29,246 nt of DNA from Thiosocius sp049669185 (GTDB lineage Bacteria > Pseudomonadota > Gammaproteobacteria > Chromatiales > Chromatiaceae). Below are positions 1 through 7,744 of the stretch, one piece after another. The notes beneath the pieces were generated by a model, which was not told where the DNA came from, did not search any database, and worked only from the letters and a program-made list of their open reading frames with translations. Where the stretch lies: the NCBI GenBank assembly GCA_049669185.1, contig JBATKF010000474.1, positions 1-29,246 of the forward strand, given 5' to 3'. Numbering within the stretch: position 1 is the stretch's first letter; each line of letters begins with the position of its first letter. Both the position numbers and the translations under genes were made by a program.

Positions 1-11
1 GGCGGGGCGCG

Positions 12-485
12 TTGACTGAGCAACTACTGCGCGTGCGGCGAGTGGCGTTCGGTGAGCCGCGCGATGTCACCGCCTACTTGGACCTGCTCGATGCCTATGC
101 GCGTGACCCGATGGGCGCAGGCCGCCCATTGCCCGAGGCGGTGCGGACGCGCCTCGCCGCCGATCTGGCAGGCCTCCCGGGGGCACATTGTCTGCTCGCC
201 GAAAAGGGTGCAGAGGCGGTCGGATTTGCGACCTGCTTCGTTGGCTATTCGACCTTCCTGGCACGTCCCTTGCTCAACATCCACGATATCGCCGTACTGC
301 CGGAATGGCGCGGTCGATCCGTGGCACAGGCCCTGTTGGAGGCGATTGCGGAACTGGCGCGGCAACTCGGCTGCTGTCGCTTAACCCTTGAGGTCAGAGA
401 GGACAACCCGCGCGCGCGCTCTCTCTACGAGCGAGCGGGGTTTACCGCGGCACAATGCAGCCTGTTCATGGAAAAGACGCTGTGA
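12..485 (+). CDS. GNAT-family N-acetyltransferase
   Basis: A 157-aa protein of the GCN5-related N-acetyltransferase fold, which moves an acetyl group from acetyl-CoA to an amine; the substrate cannot be told. The acetyl-CoA motif A is visible at about residues 93-110 (IAVLPEWRGRSVAQALL), followed by the typical C-terminal half with EVREDNPRARSLYERAGF, where the N-x-x-A-x-x-x-Y-x-x-x-G-F pattern is the family signature. The pyrophosphate loop reads RGRSVA where RGxGxG/A is usual, a mild deviation. The start used here is TTG at 12; the frame stays open to the left edge of the window, so the true start may lie upstream and the gene may be slightly truncated. It is followed directly by a strong hairpin terminator, so it ends its transcription unit. 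Fold assignment is firm, substrate unknown. Confidence 0.85.
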   Translation: MTEQLLRVRRVAFGEPRDVTAYLDLLDAYARDPMGAGRPLPEAVRTRLAADLAGLPGAHCLLAEKGAEAVGFATCFVGYSTFLARPLLNIHDIAVLPEWRGRSVAQALLEAIAELARQLGCCRLTLEVREDNPRARSLYERAGFTAAQCSLFMEKTL

Positions 486-502
486 GGTCGCGGCTCTAAA
501 AC

Positions 503-527
503 AAACGCCCCGCGATGCGGGGCGTTT
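503..527. terminator. Perfect GC-rich hairpin terminator
   Basis: An 11-bp perfect stem, AAACGCCCCGC (503-513) and GCGGGGCGTTT (517-527), with a 3-nt loop. In plus orientation it lies 18 nt after the acetyltransferase stop and is followed by TTTCTC. In minus orientation the tail is richer in T (TTTGTTTT), so it should terminate well for transcripts arriving from the right. Confidence 0.8.
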
Positions 528-574
528 CTCCATCCACCGTTAAACCTGTTCTCTAAACCGCAAGCTTCAGTGTG
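503..574 (-). ncRNA. Candidate small RNA ending in the hairpin terminator
   Basis: On the minus strand a TATACT hexamer (plus-strand positions 581-586) could act as a -10 box. A transcript starting near 574 would run about 70-80 nt without a convincing open reading frame and end exactly in the perfect hairpin at 503-527 with a TTTGTTTT tail. This is the layout of a Rho-independent small RNA. The weakness is the lack of a clear -35 box: a TTGGAT lies only 14 nt upstream of the -10. The hairpin is equally explained as the terminator of the acetyltransferase gene. Speculative. Confidence 0.2.
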
Positions 575-657
575 AGCGGGAGTATAAGGCCCGAAACGCA
601 ATCCAAAAAATTAGCGAGCATTAATAGTCTTGCCAGACGAACGTGACTGCGTGATCG

Positions 658-690
658 ATCCCGGGCGCCGGCGCATATGGAGCCCGGGAT
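658..690. repeat. Inverted repeat ATCCCGGGC / GCCCGGGAT
   Basis: A 9-bp perfect inverted repeat (658-666 with 682-690) around a 15-nt loop. It lies just after the stop of the possible small membrane-protein gene on the minus strand. No T-run follows on either strand, so it is not a standard intrinsic terminator. The stretch from 528 to 657 shows nothing else except the -10-like hexamer mentioned for the small RNA candidate. Confidence 0.5.
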
Positions 691-695
691 TCATT

Positions 696-896
696 TCACC
701 CAGACCCGGGGCGTCCTAAACGGTTCTGCCGGTTGTACCACAGCACTGGCACCAGGGCGGCCAGGAAGGTCGCGGCCATGGACTCGTTTGCCGAACCGCC
801 ATAGGCCAGCACCGCGAACCCGGCAGCGCCGCCCAGGACGCTGCTGAGCAGCCCAGTACGAAGGAGACGGCAGCGTGCGCAAACTTTCTCTCGCAT
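696..896 (-). CDS. Possible small two-helix membrane protein
   Basis: A 66-aa reading frame not recognised as any family. It holds two hydrophobic stretches (roughly residues 14-32, LLSSVLGGAAGFAVLAYGG, and 38-54) that could form a membrane hairpin, a basic N-terminus with two cysteines (CARC), and a basic tail. Third codon positions are GC-rich through the middle part, as in the neighbouring real genes, which argues for coding. Against it: no convincing ribosome-binding site precedes the ATG at 896, and the frame extends upstream only into an interspersed repeat that should not be coding. It is downstream of the spermidine-synthase-like gene on the same strand, separated by the repeat. Confidence 0.35.
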   Translation of the reverse strand: MREKVCARCRLLRTGLLSSVLGGAAGFAVLAYGGSANESMAATFLAALVPVLWYNRQNRLGRPGSG

Positions 897-935
897 GGGT
901 TGGAGCATAGCCCGATTTAGGCCCGGCGCAGCCAA

Positions 936-1097
936 CCTGCAAATCTCACTGTTTGTCGTCGCGAGAGTGTCGAGACGCCGCCATGGCGTGGCGCACGCAG
1001 TAAAGGACGGTGAAGACGTAGCTGACACCACGTCGAACCGGCTGTAGCGAGTACGCCCCGCTAGCCTGCAGCAGGGAATCGGGTAGAGATTTGCAGG
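936..1097 (+). repeat. Interspersed repeat with terminal inverted repeats, copy 1
   Basis: A 162-bp element bounded by perfect 12-bp inverted ends, CCTGCAAATCTC (936-947) and GAGATTTGCAGG (1086-1097). Its interior aligns with the elements at 13750-13925 and 19306-19441: shared blocks include GAGACGCCGC, CACGTCGAACCG and GCGAGTACGC-like strings. It carries no gene. Its right end abuts the TAG stop codon of the spermidine-synthase-like gene at 1098-1100. Compared with copy 2 it lacks part of the right interior. Confidence 0.85.
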
Positions 1098-2645
1098 CTA
1101 GAGGCCCATGCCGGTCGTGAACAGCGTCGAGATCAGCTGCTCGACTGGCGCATTATCGTCGGTCAGCACCGGCACATCGGGCTGACGCGAGGCCGGTTGC
1201 CCAATGCGCTCGGTCACCCGGACCCAGCGCCGCTGCGGGCGCATGGCGGCATGCAGGCGCTGCCTGCCCGAGGCCATGGCGGTCTCCACATTGGCGGCAC
1301 TGATCACATAGGTCACGCGCGCCTCGGCCGCCGGCACCTCATCCAACCATACGTCGACGTAATCGAAGACCGTCGCCAGCGTCTTCACCAGGGCCTGTGC
1401 CAGGCGACCGTTCGGGTAGGCATCGACCAGATTCAGTACATAGATGCCGTCATCGGCGAGGCGTTGCCGCAGCAGGCGGGCAAATTCCTGGGTCACCAGG
1501 TGATACGGGACGGCGACGTCATGAAAGGCGTCACCGACGATGATATCGAACCGTTCATCCCCCGGTAGCGCGCGCAAAACCGCGCGCGCATCGCCGTGGA
1601 TGACGCGCATGTCGCGGTCGTCGAGAAACAGCTCGTCGCGCGCGGTCTGCGTGACCATGGGGTCCAACTCGGCAACCGTGATCTCGACCGGCAGGCTGGC
1701 CAACCACAGCGCCCGCGGCTGCGTGAAGGCGCCGCCACCGATGAAAAAGGCGCGCAAACTACCCTTATCGTGATGGTGACGACACATCAACTCCTGCATC
1801 AAATGCACATAGGGCGCGCTCAGGAAGGTGCCGTCGTTCTCGACGTTCGTGCCATGCAGCAGATGGTCCAGCACCAGGCTGCGCGCCTGGCCCAGCACCG
1901 GATCGACGCCCTCGTCGACGGTGCGGATGCAGAAATAGCTGCTCTCCCGGTCACACGGCGAGGCCAGCGCCGGATTGAAGAAGGTGCCGAGACCAAGCAC
2001 TGCCGCTCCCAGCAGGGCGACGGTCGTCACGACGGTCCGCCGACGGTTGACCAGCGGCCGGATGAACAACAGACCACTGAGCAACAGCATCAGGCCGCAG
2101 GCCAAGACCACATTCCGCGATCCCATGGCCGGTATCAGCCACCAGGCGGCAGCAAAGGTGCCGAGAATACTGCCCGTGGCGCCCAGCGCATGCATCATGC
2201 CGACGATGTGTCCGGTGCGGGAACTCTGTGCGAGCGCCAGGGTGGTCAGCAGCGGAGTCACGATGCCGATCAGGATCGCCGGCAGCAGAAACAAGGCGAG
2301 CACCAGAATCAGGCTAGTGCTGAGGATGGACAACGCATAGCCGTCCAGGCCGCGCGCCGTGGCCAGCAGCAGCCACGGGATCAGCAGTGCCGACAATCCG
2401 GCCGCGATCAATACGCTGCCGGCCGCTTCGGCCGTCGCCTGCCGGTCGGCCCAGGCACCGCCCAGTGCATTGCCGATCGACAGACCCGCCAGCACGACGC
2501 CGATCACCGCCGACCAGGTATAGAGTGAGACACCCACATAGGGCGCAATCAGGCGCGCGGCGACGATCTCGAGTACCAAGAGCAAGGCCGAGCTCAGAAA
2601 CACGATGACGGCGTACAGGGTGATTTTGCGCTGTTTGGGATCCAT
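1098..2645 (-). CDS. Fused membrane/spermidine-synthase-like protein
   Basis: A 515-aa two-part protein. Residues about 8-225 are a polytopic membrane region with seven or so hydrophobic helices, beginning with the LEIVAARLIAPYVGVS signature of the MFS-like part of fused spermidine synthases. Residues about 240-505 are a class I SAM-binding domain related to SpeE, with IGGGAFTQPR (302-311), AELDP (325-329), GDAR (351-354), VGDAFHD (370-376) and LTDDNAPVE (494-502). Canonical spermidine synthase has GGGDGG in the nucleotide loop and an aspartate in the D-S/A-x-DP loop; here these read GGGAFTQ and GDAFHD, so true aminopropyl transfer is uncertain. Location: inner membrane with a cytoplasmic enzyme domain. 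Its TAG stop is flush with repeat copy 1. It lies downstream of slyX with a 62-nt gap. Confidence 0.85.
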   Translation of the reverse strand: MDPKQRKITLYAVIVFLSSALLLVLEIVAARLIAPYVGVSLYTWSAVIGVVLAGLSIGNALGGAWADRQATAEAAGSVLIAAGLSALLIPWLLLATARGLDGYALSILSTSLILVLALFLLPAILIGIVTPLLTTLALAQSSRTGHIVGMMHALGATGSILGTFAAAWWLIPAMGSRNVVLACGLMLLLSGLLFIRPLVNRRRTVVTTVALLGAAVLGLGTFFNPALASPCDRESSYFCIRTVDEGVDPVLGQARSLVLDHLLHGTNVENDGTFLSAPYVHLMQELMCRHHHDKGSLRAFFIGGGAFTQPRALWLASLPVEITVAELDPMVTQTARDELFLDDRDMRVIHGDARAVLRALPGDERFDIIVGDAFHDVAVPYHLVTQEFARLLRQRLADDGIYVLNLVDAYPNGRLAQALVKTLATVFDYVDVWLDEVPAAEARVTYVISAANVETAMASGRQRLHAAMRPQRRWVRVTERIGQPASRQPDVPVLTDDNAPVEQLISTLFTTGMGL

Positions 2646-2707
2646 CGTGTAGTGATCCAGCGCCGGCTCCCGTCGTCATCCATCGGATGGCGCGCCAGCC
2701 GTCGCCT

Positions 2708-2917
2708 TCAGTAGTGCGGTGGCGGCGGCTCCTCGGCTGTCGCGTCACCGAGTGGTGAGGGTCGCAACGCATGCAGCATCTGCCCGACCTGCGCCAGATC
2801 GGCGCGCAGTTGTGCGATCAGCAAGTCCTGCTGCGCCACGGCGCGGTTCAGGGTCTCTATCGCCATCTCCTGGTGGGTCAAACGGATTTGCAGATCCTCG
2901 AGTTGGTGTTCGGTCAT
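2708..2917 (-). CDS. slyX: SlyX family protein
   Basis: A 69-aa protein that is almost entirely one amphipathic coiled coil (heptads through about residues 3-45, LEDLQIRLTHQEMAIETLN), ending in the PPPPHY tail typical of SlyX. The family's molecular function is not established. The ATG at 2917 is preferred over a GTG nine bases upstream because it overlaps the purL stop as ATGA, implying translational coupling to purL. SlyX length in other gammaproteobacteria is about 72 aa, which fits. Being tied to purL is a lineage-specific arrangement; elsewhere slyX is commonly near fkpA. Confidence 0.85.
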   Translation of the reverse strand: MTEHQLEDLQIRLTHQEMAIETLNRAVAQQDLLIAQLRADLAQVGQMLHALRPSPLGDATAEEPPPPHY

Positions 2918-5900
2918 CCCAGCCACCGCCGCGCATTCCGGAACAGGCGGCGCCAGGGCGCATCCTCCAGCCAGTCATCCGGATGCCAGGAGTTCTGCAC
3001 CGCGCGCACGACGCGTTCCGGATGCGGCATCATGATAGTCACCCGACCGTCAGCGCTGCTCAGGCCCGCGATTCCCTGCGGCGAACCGTTTGGATTGGCC
3101 GGGTACCGCTCGGCCACTTCACCGCTGTTCTCGATGAAACGCAGTGCCACCTGGGACGCGACCGACCTCAATTGTTGCGCGCTGGCTAATTCAGCCCGTC
3201 CTTCACCGTGCGCAACGGCGATCGGCAGGCGCGAGCCGGCCATGCCGTCAAGCAGGACCGAAGGGGTCTGCTGCACCTCGACCATGACGAAGCGCGCCTC
3301 GAACTGCTCCGAGCGATTGCGCACGAAGCGGGGCCAGTGTTCGGCCCCGGGGATCAGCGCCTTCAGGTTCGACAGCATCTGACAACCGTTGCACACGCCC
3401 AGGCTGAAGGTATCCGGACGCTCGAAGAAGGCACGGAACTGGTCCCGCGCACGATCGTTGAACAAGATAGACTTCGCCCAACCCTCGCCCGCGCCCAGGA
3501 CATCGCCGTAGCTGAAACCCCCACAGGCCGCCATGCCCTGGAAATCGCGCAGGTCCATGCGGCCGGCGAGGATGTCGGACATGTGGACGTCGACGCATTC
3601 GAAGCCCGACTTGTTGAACGCGGCCGCCATCTCGAGCTGGCCATTGACGCCCTGCTCTCGCAGAATGGCGACACGCGGTCGTCGACGCTCGACAAAGGGC
3701 GCGGCTACATCGTCATTGTGATCGAAGGTCAGCTGCACCGACAGGCCGGGGTCGACCTCCGCAATACGTGCGAACTCCTCCGCGGCGCACTGCGGGTCGT
3801 CGCGCAAGGCCTGCAGCTGCCGGGTGGTCTCCGACCAGGCCTGCTGCAGCGACGCCCGGTTGCCTTCGAATATCGTCCGTCCCGCATGCCGCACACGGAT
3901 CGCGTCGTTGTCGGTCACTGTGCCGATCAGCTGGCAGCAGGCGCCCAGTCCGGCATGCTCGAGTGCGTTCATTACGTCGTCACTGTCACTGTGACGTACC
4001 TGAAGCACCGCCCCCAGCTCTTCGTTAAACAGCACGTCCAGGTCCTGCTGGGCCAGCCCGGACAGATCGATCTCCAGACCACAGCGGCCGGCGAAGGCCA
4101 TTTCGCACAGGGTCGTGAACAGGCCGCCGTCGGATCGGTCGTGATAGGCGAGCAGAAGGCGATCGCGATTCAGCTCCTGCATCGTATGAAACAATGCCTT
4201 GAGCAGCGCCGGATCATCGACGTCAGGGGCCCTATCGCCGATCTGCCGATACACCTGCGCAAGCGCCGAGCCGCCGAGGCGGTTTCTCCCCTGGCCGAGA
4301 TCGATCAGCACCAAGTCGGTATCACCGAGGTCCGTGCGCAACTGCGGGGTCAGGGTCTGCCGCACGTCGCCGACCGGGGCGAACGCGGAGACGATCAGCG
4401 ACAGGGGTGCCGTCATCGCTCGCAGCGCGCCGTCGTGCTGCCAAACCGTCTTCATTGACATCGAATCCTTGCCGACGGGTATCGCGATACCGAGCGCCGG
4501 GCACAGCTCCATACCCACCGCCTGCACGGCATCGAACAGCCGTGCATCCTCACCCGGATGACCGGCCGCCGCCATCCAGTTGGCCGACAGCTTCACATCC
4601 CCCAGCCGGCCTATCGCGGCCGCGGCCAGATTCGTCAGGGCCTCGCCGATCGCCATGCGCGCCGATGCGGCGGCATCAAGCAGGGCCAGCGGGGTGCGTT
4701 CCCCCAGACTCATCGCCTCGCCGCGGTAGCCATCGAAGTCCGCCGCGGTGACGGCTAGATCCGCTACCGGCACCTGCCAGGGACCGACCATCTGGTCGCG
4801 CGCGACCATACCGGTGACGCTGCGGTCACCGATGGAGATCAGGAATGTCTTGTTGGCAACGCTGGGCAGCCGCAGAACGCGCTCGGCCACCTCGGCAACA
4901 CTCACGTCATCGAGCGCCAGCGGTCGCAGCAGCGGCTTCTCCCGGCGTACATCGCGGTGCATGCGCGGTGGCTTGCCGAACAGCAGAGACATCGGCATAT
5001 CGATCGGCTTGGCATCGAAATGACTGTCGCCCAGCACCAGCCGTTGCTCTGCGCTCGCCTCGCCGACGATCGCATAGGGACAGCGCTCGCGCACACAGAT
5101 CGCCTCGAACTCCGCCAAGCGCTCGCGCGCAACGGCCAGCACATAGCGTTCCTGCGCCTCGTTACACCAGATCTCCATCGGCGACATGCCGGGGTCGTCG
5201 TTCGGTACGGCACGCAGTTCGAAATTGCCGCCGCGCGCCGCATCGTGCACCAGTTCAGGCAGCGCATTGGACAGTCCGCCGGCGCCGACATCGTGGATGA
5301 ACAGGATCGGATTGACCTCGCCGCGCTGCCAGCAGCGGTCGATCACCTCCTGACAGCGCCGCTCCATCTCTGGGTTGGCGCGCTGCACAGAGGCGAAGTC
5401 CAGGTCTTCCGCCGAGGTGCCCGAGGCCATCGATGACGCCGCCCCGCCGCCGAGGCCGATCAGCATCGCCGGCCCGCCCAGCACGACCAGAGGCGTGCCG
5501 GCGGGGAAGGCATCCTTTTCGATATCTCGATGACGGATGTTGCCCACCCCGCCGGCGAGCATGATCGGTTTGTGATAGCCGCGCAGCTCGTCCGCCGTGG
5601 CACCCGGTACCCGTTCCTCGAAGGTGCGAAAATACCCGAGAAGATTGGGGCGGCCGAACTCGTTGTTGAATGCGGCCGCGCCGATCGGTCCCTCGAGCAT
5701 GATGTCGAGTGCGCTCACGATCCGGCTCGGTCTGCCGAAATCGGCCTCCCAGGGCTGCTGCGCCCCCGGAATGCGGAGATTGGACACCGAGAAACCGCAC
5801 AGCCCCGCCTTGGGCTTGGCGCCTTTACCGGTCGCCCCCTCGTCGCGGATCTCGCCGCCGGCGCCGGTTGCGGCCCCCGGGTCCGGCGAGATTGCCGTCG

Positions 5901-6792
5901 GATGGTTGTGCGTCTCCACCTTCATGAGGATGTGGATGTCCTCATCGTGCCGCCCGTAAACCGCGCTCTCGGGATCAGGATAGAATCGGTAGCCCTCGCT
6001 GCCGCGGATCACCGCGGCGTTGTCCCGGTATGCCGATAGCACATCATCCGGCGCCTGCTCGGTGGTGTTGCGGATCATGCCGAACAGCGAGTGGGCCTGC
6101 GCCTCGCCATCGATCGTCCAGCTCGCGTTGAAGATCTTGTGTCGACAGTGTTCCGAGTTGGCCTGCGCGAACATCATGAGTTCGACGTCACTCGGGTTGC
6201 GGCCAAGCGCGACAAAACTCTCGACCAGGTAATCGACCTCGTCGTCCGACAGCGCCAGACCGAGATCCGCGTCCGCGGCCAGCAGGGCCTCGCGCCCGCC
6301 GCGTAAGATATCGACGGCGACGAAGGTGCGAGGCTCTGTCTGTTCGAAAAGCCTTGTCGCTTCATTCAGGCCTGCGAGCACCACTTGGGTCATGCGATCG
6401 TGCAGGCGCGCCGCCAGCCCGGCGTAAGCGCCACGCTCCAGCATGTCGCCTTCGACCCAATAGGCGATGCCGCGCTCGATGCGCCGAATGCGCCGCAGAC
6501 CGCAGTTGTGCGCAATGTCGCTTGCCTTGCTGGACCAGGGCGAAATGGTCCCAGGACGTGGGACCACCAGGAACAGGCGGCCTGCCTCGGAGGCATCACC
6601 CTGTTTCGGGCCATAGGTCAGGAGCCGTTCCAGCAGCGCCGCTTCCGATTCACTCAGCGTGCCGTCGAGATCGATGAAGTGCACAAAGCGTGTGCTGAGT
6701 TGAACGTCGGTGCCGGCAATATCGGCCAGCTGCGCCCGAAGCTTGTCTAGGCGGAATTCGGAGAGGGCAGGCGCGCCGCGCATTGTGAGCAT
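2914..6792 (-). CDS. purL: Phosphoribosylformylglycinamidine synthase (PurL)
   Basis: A 1292-aa large-type PurL (the E. coli enzyme is about 1295 aa) that makes FGAM from FGAR, ATP and glutamine in the fourth step of de novo purine synthesis, in the cytoplasm. Order of parts: N-terminal PurS-like domain, linker, two tandem AIR-synthase-like halves (VETHNHPTAISP and GAATGAGGEIRDEG mark the first ATP site), and a C-terminal glutamine amidotransferase. The amidotransferase triad is intact: Cys1134 in GVCNGCQ, His1257 and Glu1259 in PHPER. An ATG three codons inside (at 6783) is an alternative start. It is followed by slyX with a 4-base ATGA overlap and preceded by a metallohydrolase gene, 63 nt away, whose end overlaps a promoter-like sequence. 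No abnormal residue was noticed. Confidence 0.97.
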   Translation of the reverse strand: MLTMRGAPALSEFRLDKLRAQLADIAGTDVQLSTRFVHFIDLDGTLSESEAALLERLLTYGPKQGDASEAGRLFLVVPRPGTISPWSSKASDIAHNCGLRRIRRIERGIAYWVEGDMLERGAYAGLAARLHDRMTQVVLAGLNEATRLFEQTEPRTFVAVDILRGGREALLAADADLGLALSDDEVDYLVESFVALGRNPSDVELMMFAQANSEHCRHKIFNASWTIDGEAQAHSLFGMIRNTTEQAPDDVLSAYRDNAAVIRGSEGYRFYPDPESAVYGRHDEDIHILMKVETHNHPTAISPDPGAATGAGGEIRDEGATGKGAKPKAGLCGFSVSNLRIPGAQQPWEADFGRPSRIVSALDIMLEGPIGAAAFNNEFGRPNLLGYFRTFEERVPGATADELRGYHKPIMLAGGVGNIRHRDIEKDAFPAGTPLVVLGGPAMLIGLGGGAASSMASGTSAEDLDFASVQRANPEMERRCQEVIDRCWQRGEVNPILFIHDVGAGGLSNALPELVHDAARGGNFELRAVPNDDPGMSPMEIWCNEAQERYVLAVARERLAEFEAICVRERCPYAIVGEASAEQRLVLGDSHFDAKPIDMPMSLLFGKPPRMHRDVRREKPLLRPLALDDVSVAEVAERVLRLPSVANKTFLISIGDRSVTGMVARDQMVGPWQVPVADLAVTAADFDGYRGEAMSLGERTPLALLDAAASARMAIGEALTNLAAAAIGRLGDVKLSANWMAAAGHPGEDARLFDAVQAVGMELCPALGIAIPVGKDSMSMKTVWQHDGALRAMTAPLSLIVSAFAPVGDVRQTLTPQLRTDLGDTDLVLIDLGQGRNRLGGSALAQVYRQIGDRAPDVDDPALLKALFHTMQELNRDRLLLAYHDRSDGGLFTTLCEMAFAGRCGLEIDLSGLAQQDLDVLFNEELGAVLQVRHSDSDDVMNALEHAGLGACCQLIGTVTDNDAIRVRHAGRTIFEGNRASLQQAWSETTRQLQALRDDPQCAAEEFARIAEVDPGLSVQLTFDHNDDVAAPFVERRRPRVAILREQGVNGQLEMAAAFNKSGFECVDVHMSDILAGRMDLRDFQGMAACGGFSYGDVLGAGEGWAKSILFNDRARDQFRAFFERPDTFSLGVCNGCQMLSNLKALIPGAEHWPRFVRNRSEQFEARFVMVEVQQTPSVLLDGMAGSRLPIAVAHGEGRAELASAQQLRSVASQVALRFIENSGEVAERYPANPNGSPQGIAGLSSADGRVTIMMPHPERVVRAVQNSWHPDDWLEDAPWRRLFRNARRWLG

Positions 6793-6830
6793 GAGGACCC
6801 CACGGAATGATGCCGGATGGGAAGCGCCGC

Positions 6831-6859
6831 ATGATACTGCAGCCGGCGCGCGGCGTCAG
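6831..6859 (-). promoter_or_regulatory. Candidate sigma70 promoter for purL
   Basis: Read on the minus strand: CTGACG (-35, plus positions 6854-6859), a 17-nt spacer, and TATCAT (-10, plus positions 6831-6836). The -10 box matches 5 of 6 and the -35 box 4 of 6 consensus bases. It lies about 40 nt before the purL start and overlaps the stop codon of the upstream metallohydrolase gene. No PurR-like palindrome was recognised. Confidence 0.35.
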
Positions 6860-7629
6860 GCCGTGATCGGAAACCAGTCGCTTGCCTGGTCCTGTAACAG
6901 CAGGCTCAGGCAGTCGTCCAGTCCTTCCGAGACCGCAGCCAGCGCGGCCAGCACCAGTTCCGGCGAGTTGTTTTTCTCACTCAGATGCGCCCCTACCAGG
7001 TGACGCAGGCGTCGATGGTCGATGCGACGCAGAAAATCGGCCGCCTGCGCATTGTTCAGATGCCCGTATTGACCGCCGACCCGGGCCTGAAGGCTCGGCG
7101 GATAGGGTCCGCTGGCCAGCATGTCGGCGTCGTGGTTGCACTCGAGCAACAGCGCATCGACGCCGTCAAATGCCGCGACCACCCGCGGCGTGATACTGCC
7201 GATATCGGTCAACAGTCCGAGGCGGGTGCCAGCGTGCTCGAACACGAACTGTGTCGGCTCACGCGCGTCATGCGGCACCGGCACCGGGGTGATCCGCAAT
7301 CCCCCAATGGTCAGGTCCCCGCCGTGGCTGGAGAACAATTGCAGATCGGGGAGACGGCCAAAATCGGCGGCATGTCGGGTGCCGTGGGTCATCCACACCG
7401 GGAGGTTGAATCGACGCGCGACGGCGCCGACCCCGCGCATGTGGTCGCCATGCTCGTGAGTCACCAGGATCGCCGACAGGCCAGCGGGGTCGAGACCGAG
7501 ATGATCGCAGCGGCCCAGTAATTCGCGCGCGGCAAAACCACAGTCAACCAGCACCCGGGTCTCACCCGCCTCGATGACGGTCGCATTGCCGCGGCTGCCG
7601 CTACCCAGGGAGGCAAAGCGGAAGGCCAT
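6856..7629 (-). CDS. MBL-fold metallohydrolase (YycJ/WalJ-like)
   Basis: A 257-aa cytoplasmic metallo-beta-lactamase-fold hydrolase, likely binding two metal ions. The core motif THEHGDH is at residues 57-63, the loop Asp at 142 (LLTDIG), an ECNHD motif at 163-167, and a final His at 215 (GAHLSEKN). The N-terminus FASLGSGSRGNATVIE is characteristic of the YycJ/WalJ subgroup, whose members have been linked to DNA repair or exonuclease activity; the substrate here cannot be read from sequence. In many gammaproteobacteria this gene follows dapA and bamC, as here, and is followed by a purine biosynthesis gene. The gap to bamC is 115 nt and contains hairpins. Confidence 0.88.
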   Translation of the reverse strand: MAFRFASLGSGSRGNATVIEAGETRVLVDCGFAARELLGRCDHLGLDPAGLSAILVTHEHGDHMRGVGAVARRFNLPVWMTHGTRHAADFGRLPDLQLFSSHGGDLTIGGLRITPVPVPHDAREPTQFVFEHAGTRLGLLTDIGSITPRVVAAFDGVDALLLECNHDADMLASGPYPPSLQARVGGQYGHLNNAQAADFLRRIDHRRLRHLVGAHLSEKNNSPELVLAALAAVSEGLDDCLSLLLQDQASDWFPITA

Positions 7630-7664
7630 CGGCGCTCAAGCGACCCAGTCGGGCGTCACCGGCG

Positions 7665-7681
7665 CGGGCATCACATGCCCG
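7665..7681. repeat. Short hairpin between bamC and the MBL gene
   Basis: A perfect 7-bp stem CGGGCAT / ATGCCCG with loop CAC. A second GC-rich imperfect hairpin (GACCGC...GCGGTC) follows at about 7682-7705. Neither has a T-run, so they are not clear terminators; they may affect mRNA stability or attenuate readthrough from bamC. Confidence 0.4.
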
Positions 7682-7744
7682 GACCGCCGCAGGGCGGCTG
7701 CGGTCGGACGCGGCCAGAATTCCGCAGATACATCTGCAGGCCCG

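Noticed and set aside
897..1031. Upstream extension of the small membrane-protein frame
   Set aside because: It runs mainly through repeat copy 1, whose homologues elsewhere are non-coding.
1596..2528. 310-aa plus-strand frame inside the spermidine-synthase-like gene
   Set aside because: Gln/His/Arg-rich composition typical of the antisense of a GC-rich gene; no family features.
3208..4458. 416-aa plus-strand frame inside purL
   Set aside because: Shadow of the well-supported purL gene on the opposite strand.
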